Source: an uncultured Bryobacterales bacterium (GTDB taxonomy: Bacteria > Acidobacteriota > Terriglobia > Bryobacterales > UBA6623). From it: a stretch of DNA of 10,525 nt. Numbering within the stretch: the first letter of the stretch is position 1; every line of letters begins with the position of its first letter. Both the position numbers and the translations under genes were made by a program. The notes under the pieces are model-generated. The model ran no database searches and was not told the origin of the DNA. It saw only the letters and a list, made by a program, of their open reading frames with translations. Below, piece after piece: positions 1-7,067 of the stretch. The stretch spans positions 1 to 10,525 of the forward strand of contig CAMPKL010000071.1 in the NCBI GenBank assembly GCA_946887065.1, written 5' to 3'.

Positions 1-5
1 TCCAG

Positions 6-935
6 TTATCGGTTACGCGGCTGTCGCGGCGCGGGCGGCTCCATGCCGATCTTCGCCAATTCGGCATCGCGCCAAGTTTCGAACTCTTTGATCAGGGCTG
101 GGTCGCTGGGACGCGGATACAGGTCGCTGGACTTGTATTTGCCGGTAGCGAACTTCTCTTTGGTCCAAATGTCGTGCAACTCGGTCAACTTCGAAGCTTT
201 GGCCACATCGGCGGCAACCTTGGCGGGGATGAAAGTGAGACCTTCGCGGTCGCCTAGGACGATGTCGCCGGGCATCACGGTCGTCTCGCCGATGCGAATC
301 GGCACATTGACGCCGGTCAGCATCACGTTGCCGATCGCGCTGACGTGAAACCCTTTCACATAAGCCGGGAAGCCTTGCGGGTAGATCCCGTCCAGGTCAC
401 GGACCGAGCCATTGATCACAAAGCCGTTGCCGGTGGCCGCATGCACTGCAGCAGCGAGATTGTCGCCAACGAACGTGCCTTCTTCGATCTTTCCGAACAT
501 ATCAACGACGAGCACGTCGCCAGGCTGCAGCATGTCAATTACCCGTTGATTGCGGCTGGCCAGGCCCTTGGCTTTGGCTTCAGCTTCGATGACATCGTCG
601 ACATCCGGCCGCAGCGGCATGTACTGCGCGGTGAAGACGCGGCCCACGAGCTTCATCTCCGGGTGGATCAATTGCCAATCGCCGGACCATTGGTTGTTGA
701 AACCGGCCTGACGCAACGGTCCCCATACCATTTCGGAGGACGAGGTCTTGAGCGCCTCGATGAAGTTGTCGGGTACCTTCGGGCGTCCATCGTCGAAGCG
801 CTCGTACGGCACGTCGGCGGTGTACTTGATCAGGTCATCCTTACTGAAGCCGCTGAGTTGCGCAAATAAGGGCGCCGAGCCGATGGCTAGGACCAGAGAC
901 GTTCTGATCAACCAGACGTTGTTGGAAATTCTCAT
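6..935 (-). CDS. Exported RraA-family protein with HMG/CHA-aldolase signature
   Basis: This 309-residue protein belongs to the RraA / 'dimethylmenaquinone methyltransferase-like' family, which includes the RNase E inhibitor RraA and class II pyruvate aldolases acting on 4-hydroxy-4-methyl-2-oxoglutarate. The core spans about residues 65-245. It contains GDNL at 157-160 and VRD at 178-180, giving an exact Asp158-x20-Arg179-Asp180 pattern, the metal/pyruvate signature of the HMG/CHA aldolases. GDREG (228-232) is also family-typical. The N-terminus looks like a Sec signal peptide: Arg11, a hydrophobic stretch at about 13-24, and likely cleavage at LFA|Q (25/26). The protein is longer than ordinary RraA (about 160-230 residues) because of the leader, about 40 extra N-terminal residues and a C-terminal tail after about 250 rich in Pro and charged residues. 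The ATG is supported by GAGGA (944-948, minus strand) 8 nt upstream. It lies 163 nt downstream of the MFS gene on the same strand. Family assignment is strong. Aldolase activity and export are inferred. Confidence 0.88.
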   Translation of the reverse strand: MRISNNVWLIRTSLVLAIGSAPLFAQLSGFSKDDLIKYTADVPYERFDDGRPKVPDNFIEALKTSSSEMVWGPLRQAGFNNQWSGDWQLIHPEMKLVGRVFTAQYMPLRPDVDDVIEAEAKAKGLASRNQRVIDMLQPGDVLVVDMFGKIEEGTFVGDNLAAAVHAATGNGFVINGSVRDLDGIYPQGFPAYVKGFHVSAIGNVMLTGVNVPIRIGETTVMPGDIVLGDREGLTFIPAKVAADVAKASKLTELHDIWTKEKFATGKYKSSDLYPRPSDPALIKEFETWRDAELAKIGMEPPAPRQPRNR

Positions 936-1098
936 GAATCATGTCCTCGCTGAAAGTGCGCCGAGCCATTCTCCGGAAGGCGGAACTGACTCAGTATCGG
1001 GGTTCGACGGCGGCATCGGCAAGGCGCCGGCTGGGGAATTTGCGCGTCCTTGTGTGCTGCCACACGAAGACCGGAATCAGTTCTCGGGCGGTAGAGGA

Positions 1099-2361
1099 TT
1101 AGAGTTCGCGGACGTGTTGGTTCTTGATCAGGAAAATGACGGCGACGGCAACCAGCACAGCGCCGTAGATTGCGACTGTCAACGAGGCGCCTTGGGTCTT
1201 GGCCAGCGCGCCGGCGGCGAGAGGACCTAGAGCCATAGAGCCGCGGAAAGCCGTGTTGTAGACGCTCATGATGCGGCCGCGCATGTTCTCGGGAGCGAGC
1301 AGTTGCACCAGCGAGTTGACTGAGGTGAAGACCGAGAGCACCGAGGCGCCGGTGATGAACAAGAGCACGGCGGCTATGTAGATGTTGCCGGCGAAACCGA
1401 AGGCAAAAGTCGCCAGGCCGAGGCTGATCTGCATGAGCAGCGCGCGCAGGCCCTTGCGGGGATGGTTGCCAAGCCAGGCGACGGCTAGGGCTCCGCAGAC
1501 GGCGCCGGCGCCGAATGTCGCCGCTAAGGTTGCATAGCCTTCCGGACCCAGACCATAAACGTCGCGGGCGAAGACCGGCAACAAGGTCATGATCGGCACG
1601 CCGAGGAAAGCGGTCGCGACGGCCAGCAGTACCAGCGAAAACATCGACTTGTTGCTGAAAACGAAGTTGAGGCCTTCTTTGAGGCTGAGGAAGACGTGCG
1701 TTTGCGTCTTGCTCGGCACGTAGGTGCAGGGCAACAGCAGCAGCGACCCAATGACAGCCAAGAACGAAAAGCCGTTGATGGCGAAGCACAGCGCCGGCCC
1801 GACCGCGGCGTAGGCGACGCCGCCGATGGCGCGGCCAACGACCTGGGCCAAGTTGAACTGAATCGACATCAAGGCGATGGCGTTCGGCAGATCATTCTTG
1901 TCGACCAGCGACGGGATGATGGCTTGGTAGGCGGGGCCGCCAAATGCCTGCCCGATACCGGTGAAGAAAGCCGCGAGGAGGATGTGCCAGATGGCGATGT
2001 TCCCGGTGTAGATCAGCACGGCGAGCGTCAGCGCGGCCGCCATCTGGATAATCTGCGACGCGATCAGCAGCTTGCGGCGGTCCATGCGGTCGGCGGCGAC
2101 GCCTCCCAGCAGGGAAAAAAGCAGGATGGGCGCGTTGTTGAGAAAGACCGTCAAACCTAGCAGGAAGGGATCGTCGGTTAATTGATAAACGAGCCAACTC
2201 TGGGCGACTTCTTGAACAAACGAACCCGTTGTGGACGTGAATGCCCCGGACCACATGAGCCGGAAATTGCGGTAGTGGAAGGCCTGGAACGTGCGGCGCA
2301 GAAAGCCGCGCCCGACCGGGGGCGCAACGGATACTTCTGGCTGCTGCGGTGAGGCGCTCAT
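1099..2361 (-). CDS. MFS transporter, MFS_3 / EntS-like efflux type
   Basis: This is a 12-helix major facilitator of 420 residues from the chosen ATG. The N-terminal pattern FHYRNFRLMWSG (28-39), the following TTGSFVQEVAQSWLVYQLT (44-62) and the motif-A-like loop GGVAADRMDRRKLL (86-99) match the MFS_3 group that contains the enterobactin exporter EntS and macrolide-type drug exporters. AIALMSIQFNLAQVVGRAIGG (161-181) is the typical helix 5 region of that group. The role is probably proton-driven export of a small molecule across the inner membrane; the substrate cannot be predicted. The frame stays open to a TTG at 2433, which would add 24 residues without a convincing ribosome binding site. 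I prefer the ATG at 2361 because the product then begins with a short cytoplasmic tail usual for the family, although no strong Shine-Dalgarno precedes it either. The gene diverges from the POT transporter gene and is followed on the same strand by the RraA-like gene. Confidence 0.9.
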   Translation of the reverse strand: MSASPQQPEVSVAPPVGRGFLRRTFQAFHYRNFRLMWSGAFTSTTGSFVQEVAQSWLVYQLTDDPFLLGLTVFLNNAPILLFSLLGGVAADRMDRRKLLIASQIIQMAAALTLAVLIYTGNIAIWHILLAAFFTGIGQAFGGPAYQAIIPSLVDKNDLPNAIALMSIQFNLAQVVGRAIGGVAYAAVGPALCFAINGFSFLAVIGSLLLLPCTYVPSKTQTHVFLSLKEGLNFVFSNKSMFSLVLLAVATAFLGVPIMTLLPVFARDVYGLGPEGYATLAATFGAGAVCGALAVAWLGNHPRKGLRALLMQISLGLATFAFGFAGNIYIAAVLLFITGASVLSVFTSVNSLVQLLAPENMRGRIMSVYNTAFRGSMALGPLAAGALAKTQGASLTVAIYGAVLVAVAVIFLIKNQHVREL

Positions 2362-2432
2362 CCGACCGAGGAGGACGTTTGTTGGCGGCGTAGCGGGCTG
2401 GAGGTCGCGGACCAACGCTCCCAGCGGGCGCA

Positions 2433-2447
2433 AGAAGCTTATCTTCT
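2433..2447. repeat. Short inverted repeat in the divergent transporter region
   Basis: AGAAG-cttat-CTTCT forms a perfect 5-bp dyad around a 5-nt centre, between the MFS start region and the TATAAT of the POT gene. It could be half of an operator, but a dyad this short can occur by chance. If the MFS gene uses the TTG at 2433, the dyad lies directly upstream of and touches that start codon. Confidence 0.2.
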
Positions 2448-2485
2448 CACAAGGCAGGATCGCATGGCCCGGCGGGGTAACTGTA

Positions 2486-2491
2486 TATAAT
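2486..2491 (+). promoter_or_regulatory. Candidate -10 element (TATAAT) for the POT gene
   Basis: A perfect TATAAT stands in an otherwise GC-rich stretch about 70 nt upstream of the POT start, in the divergent region. No good -35 hexamer lies 16-18 nt upstream (the bases there read GCATGG or close). A TG lies two rather than one base before the hexamer, so it is only near an extended -10. The predicted transcript start is about 2498, giving a leader of roughly 60 nt. Confidence 0.45.
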
Positions 2492-2560
2492 CAGACACTT
2501 CCGTATGGCGGTTCGAGGTCAGAATAGGTCCTACGGCGCCGTCCGCTCCAGAGGCATTCG

Positions 2561-4039
2561 ATGAACGAAAACGAAAGTTCCGTCGGCGGGACCCCTCGCG
2601 ACACAGGAGGCATCGGCGGACACCCGCGAGGCCTGACGACGCTGTTCTTCACCGAGATGTGGGAACGGTTGAGTTACTACGGCATGCGGTCGTTCTTGGT
2701 GCTGTTCATGACGGCATCAGTTGCCGCTGGCGGCTTGGGGCTGACCACGGCTGTCGCGGCACGAGTGTACGGGCTGTACACGGCCTCGGTCTACTTGGCT
2801 TCGCTGCCGGGCGGTTGGGTTGCGGACCGCATCTTAGGGCTCAGAAAGGCGGTGCTGTGGGGCGGCATCGCCATCATGATGGGTCACTTCACGCTGATCA
2901 TTCATTCGGACGTGACGTTTTACACAGGTCTCATCTTGATTGTGATCGGCACCGGACTGTTGAAGCCGAATATCAGCGCGTTGGTGGGCGAGTTGTACGA
3001 GCGCGACGATCCGCGCAAGGACAGCGGCTTCTCGCTGTATTACATGGGCATCAATTTGGGCGCCTTTATCGCGCCGCTGGTATGCGGCACGCTGGCGCAG
3101 AATGTCGGCTGGCACTGGGGTTTCGGCGCGGCCGGAGTCGGCATGATGTTCGGCTTAATCCAGTACACGTTGACGGCGAACCGGTTGGGTGAAGCGGGCA
3201 AGGCGCCGGAAAAGAACGCGGACGCGGCCGAGGGCGGAATCTCCATGGGCGGCCTTCTTTGGCTCGGCGGGCTGGCGATGATCGTTATCGCAATGGCGGG
3301 CGACTTGGTATTCGGTCTCAACCTGAGCCAGCTTCAGCGCTTCCTGATTCTGCTGACCGGGTCGGCGGTATTCATGGCCTCGCTTTACGTCGGCGGAAAC
3401 TTTAACGCGACGGAAAAGAAGCGCGGCATTAGCATCTTTTTCCTATTTCTGGTCGCGGCCCTGTTTTGGGCTGGGTTTGAGCAGGCCGGTTCGAGCTTGA
3501 CGCTGTTTGCCGATCGAATGACGGACAACAGCATCGGCAGCACGGAATTTCCGTCCACCTGGTACCAGTCGTTGAACCCGATCTTCATCATTTTGCTGGC
3601 GCCGGTTTTCTCGTGGATGTGGATCAAGATGGGATCCAAACAGCCATCGAGCCCAGCGAAGTTCTCGCTTGGGTTGGTGGGCGTGGGAGCGGGATTTGTG
3701 ATTATGGTCTTCGCGGCGGCGGGGGGCGGGTTGCTCGTGAGCCCTGGCTGGCTGTTCACTACCTACTTGCTGCACACGCTGGGCGAGCTTTGTTTGAGTC
3801 CTGTCGGGCTCAGCGTGATGACGAAGCTGGCGCCGCAGAAGATCGTCGGCCAGATTATGGGCGTGTGGTTCTTGGCGGCGGCGATCGGCAACTACATGGG
3901 CGGCGAGATTGCGGGTTTGTTTGAAACGCTGCCGTTGCCGCAATTGTTTGGCACAGTGGCCGCGATCAATATCGGAGTCGCGGTCGTCGTGATCGCCCTG
4001 GCGCCGCTGGTGAAGAAGCAGATGGGCGGCGTTCGTTAG
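2561..4039 (+). CDS. POT/PTR2 family proton-coupled di-/tripeptide symporter
   Basis: This 492-residue inner-membrane transporter has all the landmark sites of the proton-dependent oligopeptide transporter family. The helix 1 ExxER motif reads E32-M-W-E35-R36 with YYG at 39-41 and Arg43, the proton-coupling and peptide-carboxylate cluster. Lys135 sits in GLLKPN (132-137). The second PTR2 signature, FSLYYMGINLGAF, occupies 157-169. The helix 7 motif FWAGFEQAGSSLTLFADR is at 302-319. Glu409 in LGELCLSPVGLS (407-418) corresponds to the conserved helix 10 glutamate that binds the peptide amino terminus. In known homologues these residues support proton-driven uptake of di- and tripeptides. The length is usual for bacterial members with two extra helices. 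The ATG is supported by AGAGG (2550-2554) 6 nt upstream. The gene diverges from the MFS exporter and ends one base short of the opposing SUKH gene's stop. Function at family level is very likely; exact peptide preference is unknown. Confidence 0.95.
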   Translation: MNENESSVGGTPRDTGGIGGHPRGLTTLFFTEMWERLSYYGMRSFLVLFMTASVAAGGLGLTTAVAARVYGLYTASVYLASLPGGWVADRILGLRKAVLWGGIAIMMGHFTLIIHSDVTFYTGLILIVIGTGLLKPNISALVGELYERDDPRKDSGFSLYYMGINLGAFIAPLVCGTLAQNVGWHWGFGAAGVGMMFGLIQYTLTANRLGEAGKAPEKNADAAEGGISMGGLLWLGGLAMIVIAMAGDLVFGLNLSQLQRFLILLTGSAVFMASLYVGGNFNATEKKRGISIFFLFLVAALFWAGFEQAGSSLTLFADRMTDNSIGSTEFPSTWYQSLNPIFIILLAPVFSWMWIKMGSKQPSSPAKFSLGLVGVGAGFVIMVFAAAGGGLLVSPGWLFTTYLLHTLGELCLSPVGLSVMTKLAPQKIVGQIMGVWFLAAAIGNYMGGEIAGLFETLPLPQLFGTVAAINIGVAVVVIALAPLVKKQMGGVR

Positions 4040-4040
4040 C

Positions 4041-4670
4041 CTACTGCAGCAGATCGTCCTCGGAAGGCCGGAAGAGCTTCAGGTTGACTTCCGTCCCTTC
4101 GGGCGCTTCGTTGATCTGACGAGCGAAATGGGCGAGGAAGGCGATGGCGTTGTCGGCGGCGACCGCCTTCATGGCCAGCTTCTTATCCGCCCTTTTCAGG
4201 CACAACGGGGGCATGGTGTGAATCAATTGCCCCGGTTCAAGCCCGCCGCTTTGTTCGTGGAACAGCGCCAGCAACTCCAACGATAAATAGGAAACCGGGT
4301 CCTTCTTGGCGGCTTCGAAGAACTCGGCTAGATCGACGCGCAAGCTGGTGACTTCCCCCGTATCGGCGCGCAACTTGAACACTTCCGAGTCGCGCAGCAA
4401 GAACTGATTGCCGAGGAAGTCTTGGCCGAAGGGGAAGTCGTAATTCTTCACCTGCGGGAAGAGATTGTGGAGCGCCATTTCGCCCGTGTGATAACGGGAG
4501 AAGGAATGCCACTCGGGATCGTCAGCGAAGCCGCGGACGTGCAAGCCGCCGGCATAGGCGATGAATCCATTCACTTGCCACAGCACCTCGAAGAGTTCGC
4601 CCGGCAAACCTTGCAGCACGGAAGGGTCTTCGAGCGGCGGACCTTTGTAGATCACTCCTTGCAGAGTCAT
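4041..4670 (-). CDS. SUKH-superfamily protein (SMI1/KNR4 or DUF1851/Tdi1-like)
   Basis: This 209-residue soluble protein has the SUKH pattern: an N-terminal helix LPGELFEVLWQVNGF (22-36), where LP...NG is the family hallmark, a central strand region, and FGQDFLGNQFLLRD (81-94) followed by VFKLRADTGEV (97-107), which resembles the DUF1851/Tdi1 layout. A mostly helical C-terminus with a PPL motif (154-156) follows. SUKH proteins are best known as immunity proteins against polymorphic or type VI toxins, but many stand-alone members have no known toxin partner. No toxin gene is visible here. The start was chosen because its ATG overlaps the TGA of the upstream oxidoreductase gene (ATGA, 4667-4670), with GGTGGAAGA just upstream; the frame is open further but that stretch is inside the oxidoreductase gene. 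The coupling suggests co-production with the oxidoreductase. The fold assignment is reasonably sure, the biological role is not. Confidence 0.75.
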   Translation of the reverse strand: MTLQGVIYKGPPLEDPSVLQGLPGELFEVLWQVNGFIAYAGGLHVRGFADDPEWHSFSRYHTGEMALHNLFPQVKNYDFPFGQDFLGNQFLLRDSEVFKLRADTGEVTSLRVDLAEFFEAAKKDPVSYLSLELLALFHEQSGGLEPGQLIHTMPPLCLKRADKKLAMKAVAADNAIAFLAHFARQINEAPEGTEVNLKLFRPSEDDLLQ

Positions 4671-5725
4671 TCTTCCACCCGGATCGCCTGTTGCTGGGCG
4701 ATCAGCGACAGCTCGGCGGCACGGAAGGCGCGCTGTTGAGTCATCGCGTTTTCGGTTCGATTCAAGCAGTCGAGGATGAGTTGACCGAAGAACGGAAATC
4801 CGACCGTGTTGTGCGTCGCGATGCGCTTCTCTTCCTTGCCGTTGACGAGATAGAGCTGATCGGATTCGGGATCGCGAGCGACGTCGAGGTACTTGCGCAG
4901 TTCGATGTAGCCTTCCGTGCCCAGGATCGTGGCCCGCCCGTCGCCCCATGCGCCCAGACCGGCCGGCGTGAACCAGTCGACGCGGAAGTAGTTGGTTGCG
5001 CCGTTGTCGGCGGTGAGCGCGGCGTCGCCGAAATCTTCGAGTTCCGGATAATGCTTGTTGGCGTAGTTGGCAACGCGGGAGGAGATGACTTGGGCGTCTT
5101 GAGCGCCGGCAAAATGCAGGAACTGCTCGATTTGATGGCTGCCGATGTCGATGAGAATGCCGCCGTAGGACTTTCGCTCAAAAAACCAGGCAGGCCGGGA
5201 CGCGGCCGCGAGGCGATGCGGACCGAGGCCGATGACTTGCAGGACGCGCCCGATGGCGCCTTCGGCGATGAGATTGCCGGCGTAAATCGAACACTCGCTG
5301 TGCAGCCGTTCGCTGTAGTAGACGGCGTATTTCTGCCCGGTTTCGGCGACTTTGGCGCGAGCCGCAGCCAGTTGCTCAAATGTAATGAGCGGCGCCTTAT
5401 CGACGAAGTAGTCCTTGCCGTGAGACATCACCTCAACACCCAGCGGGCCGCGGTCGCAGGGCACGCAGGAAGAGGCGATCAGCTTGACGGCGGGGTCGGC
5501 CAGGACTTCTTGCTTGGAACGGGCGGCCTTGGCTTGGGGGTAAGCGTCGAGGAATCGTTTGACCTTGTCGGGATCAGGGTCGAAGACGCAGCGGACGTCG
5601 GCGCCGGCCTCAACCAGGCCATTGCACATGCCGTAGATGTGACCGTGATCGATACCGACCGCCGCGATGGGGAACTCTCCTGGGCTGACCACGGGCGCGG
5701 CCTTGCCCTTGGGCGCGTAGTTCAT
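4667..5725 (-). CDS. Gfo/Idh/MocA family NAD(P)-dependent oxidoreductase
   Basis: This is a 352-residue oxidoreductase from the chosen ATG. The N-terminal Rossmann domain starts at about residue 18 with IAAVGIDHGHIYG (20-32), the dinucleotide loop, and has CVFDPDPDK (46-54) at the end of strand 2. VDKAPL (108-113) is the equivalent of the conserved EKP motif; Lys110 is kept, while Glu is replaced by Asp and Ala is inserted before Pro. The C-terminal domain carries GGILIDIGSHQIEQ (188-201), with Asp193 and His197 in the usual catalytic positions. Members oxidise, reduce or epimerise sugars, inositols and related polyols; the substrate is unknown. The frame is open to 5866, with other ATGs at 5761 and 5770. 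The longest form would overlap the divergent propeller gene, so I chose 5725, which leaves about 17 residues before the first strand. It lies upstream of the SUKH gene, with an ATGA overlap, so the two probably form one operon. Confidence 0.88.
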   Translation of the reverse strand: MNYAPKGKAAPVVSPGEFPIAAVGIDHGHIYGMCNGLVEAGADVRCVFDPDPDKVKRFLDAYPQAKAARSKQEVLADPAVKLIASSCVPCDRGPLGVEVMSHGKDYFVDKAPLITFEQLAAARAKVAETGQKYAVYYSERLHSECSIYAGNLIAEGAIGRVLQVIGLGPHRLAAASRPAWFFERKSYGGILIDIGSHQIEQFLHFAGAQDAQVISSRVANYANKHYPELEDFGDAALTADNGATNYFRVDWFTPAGLGAWGDGRATILGTEGYIELRKYLDVARDPESDQLYLVNGKEEKRIATHNTVGFPFFGQLILDCLNRTENAMTQQRAFRAAELSLIAQQQAIRVEE

Positions 5726-5815
5726 TCCGTCGGCTTTTTGCACTGATGTCAATTTTCGCATGGGCGGCATCGCAGGCGACGGGAAGCCCTCCGAGTCTTG
5801 ATAGGATGAGCCGTG

Positions 5816-7006
5816 ATGAGCTTGTGGTCTCGCAGAGAAGCGCTCGCGGCGAGCCTCTTGCTGCATGGTTCACCGCTGAAAGGCGAGCAAGGTTCGCGCT
5901 TCGAGCAAGGGGCGGTTGAGCTGACGGATGAGCTAACGGGCCGTGTTCTGGATCGGCTGACCGACTTGAAGGTCCTGTTTCACCTGCCGCACTATCATCA
6001 TCGCTTTCTTACCGCGGATAATCGCGCTCTCATCTTGGGCGGCGAGGCGGACGGCACGCGGCAAATTCACTTCTACGATCTGCGCCGCAACCGCTGCACG
6101 CAGTTGACCGGCGGCGACGGAACGTTCTCGTACTCGGCAACGATGGACGAAGACGAGAAGGAGCTGTTTTACCTGCAGTGGGACGGGCTGAATCGGACAT
6201 CGCTGAATGGGCGAGGAGGCCATCAGGTATTTCGCTGTCCCGGAGGCTGGCGATTCACGGGTCACATGAGCATCTCCGAGGGCGCACGGACAGCGGCGCT
6301 GGTGGAGATTCGGGAAGACGACTACCGCGATAACCCGGCCGAACAAGTCGCCGTGAGACCGCAGTCCCGGATTCGGATAATCGACCTGGCTAGCGGGAAG
6401 GACCGGCTGGCGGTCACGCAGCGGGCTTGGCTCACGCACCCGCAATTCCGGCCGGGACGCAGAGAGTTGCTCTATACGCAAGCGGCCGGGGCGGAGCCTG
6501 GACCTCAAGCGTATTGGTCGAGCATTGACGAAAAAAACGCCAAGCCGCTGCGCCCGGACGACGGCGGGCGCGTCGATCGGGCCTATTGGGCGCTCGGCGG
6601 AGGCGAGGCGCGCTTCGTACATTTCCCGGACGACAACCTGCGCGGCGCCACGGTCCGCAGTATCGTGCCGGAGACGGGGGCGGAAAGGCGGATCGCGCGG
6701 TGCTCGGCGTTTGGTTGGCTGCAAGAAAATTCGGACGGCTCGGCCTTTGTGGGGGCTAGCAAGCGTCCGTCGGGGCCGAACGTCTATGTACTGTTCCCGA
6801 GTCTGGACCGCGAGATCACTCTCTGCGAGCACGGAGCGAGCGGTAAGCCGTACCCGATTGCCGGAACGGACGACCTGGATTATTTCTGCGCCACGCCTGA
6901 AACGGCGTTTTCGCACGATAGCCAGTGGGTTTACTACAGCAGCGACCGAGAGGGGCAACCGGCCGTCTATCGGATGAAGGTCGAAGATCTAGTGGAATCA
7001 ACTTAG
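5816..7006 (+). CDS. TolB-like beta-propeller, oligogalacturonate-lyase-like, probable Tat substrate
   Basis: This 396-residue protein begins with WSRREALAASLLL (4-16), a twin-arginine-like signal with Arg6-Arg7 followed by a short hydrophobic run, so export by Tat is plausible. The body shows repeated propeller blades: DELTGRVLDRLT (38-49), IHFYDLRRNRCTQLTGG (84-100), LTHPQFRPGRRELLYTQ (206-222) and FSHDSQWVYYSSDREG (365-380), each resembling WD40-like/TolB repeats. Their order and wording most resemble oligogalacturonate lyases (family PL22, seven-bladed propeller). However, the last-blade metal-binding region, which as I recall reads HPH in those enzymes, is TPE here (360-362). The start ATG has AGGA (5803-5806) 9 nt upstream; a GTG immediately before it (5813) is also possible. 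It diverges from the oxidoreductase gene and lies 61 nt before the S46 peptidase. It may be an inactive or altered lyase-like binding protein. Fold is fairly sure, activity is not. Confidence 0.75.
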   Translation: MSLWSRREALAASLLLHGSPLKGEQGSRFEQGAVELTDELTGRVLDRLTDLKVLFHLPHYHHRFLTADNRALILGGEADGTRQIHFYDLRRNRCTQLTGGDGTFSYSATMDEDEKELFYLQWDGLNRTSLNGRGGHQVFRCPGGWRFTGHMSISEGARTAALVEIREDDYRDNPAEQVAVRPQSRIRIIDLASGKDRLAVTQRAWLTHPQFRPGRRELLYTQAAGAEPGPQAYWSSIDEKNAKPLRPDDGGRVDRAYWALGGGEARFVHFPDDNLRGATVRSIVPETGAERRIARCSAFGWLQENSDGSAFVGASKRPSGPNVYVLFPSLDREITLCEHGASGKPYPIAGTDDLDYFCATPETAFSHDSQWVYYSSDREGQPAVYRMKVEDLVEST

Positions 7007-7022
7007 GCCAGGCTGAGTTCAC

Positions 7023-7031
7023 TGGTAAAAT
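7023..7031 (+). promoter_or_regulatory. Possible extended -10 promoter before the S46 peptidase gene
   Basis: TGG-TAAAAT fits an extended -10 (TGn followed by a 5/6 match to TATAAT). It lies in the 61-nt gap between the propeller gene and the peptidase gene, with a predicted transcript start near 7038. No -35 match is seen upstream. Read-through from the propeller gene is equally possible. Confidence 0.3.
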
Positions 7032-7067
7032 TGGGACGAACGGTGCATTCGGCGCCGGACTTCTCCC

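Noticed and set aside
1051..1066. A small hairpin (GTGTG-CTGC-CACAC) between the MFS and RraA-like genes as a terminator.
   Set aside because: The stem is only five pairs and no T-tract follows on the minus strand.
932..1789. A 285-codon minus-strand frame overlapping the 3' half of the MFS gene and reaching the RraA-like start.
   Set aside because: It is rich in Arg, Ala and His without membrane segments or motifs, while the MFS frame has clear transporter features across the overlap.
4041..4670. A toxin/immunity locus, suggested by the SUKH fold.
   Set aside because: No toxin, Rhs, VgrG, PAAR or CdiB-like gene lies in the window, and the partner gene is a metabolic oxidoreductase.
4671..4949. 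An N-terminal extension of the SUKH protein up to 4949.
   Set aside because: That stretch lies within the oxidoreductase gene, is Arg-rich and unlike the family; the ATGA overlap at 4667-4670 gives a better start.
4691..5746. A long open frame on the plus strand, antisense to almost the whole oxidoreductase gene.
   Set aside because: Its product shows no family motifs. The opposite strand encodes a clear Gfo/Idh/MocA protein, and high GC makes long antisense frames common.
5747..5752. A perfect TTGACA on the minus strand upstream of the oxidoreductase start.
   Set aside because: The -10 at the right spacing would read CGGAAT and overlap the chosen ATG, so a promoter here would not give a usable leader.
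5933..6958. A 341-codon minus-strand frame antisense to the propeller gene.
   Set aside because: The Arg/Val-rich composition and lack of motifs fit a shadow of the coding strand.
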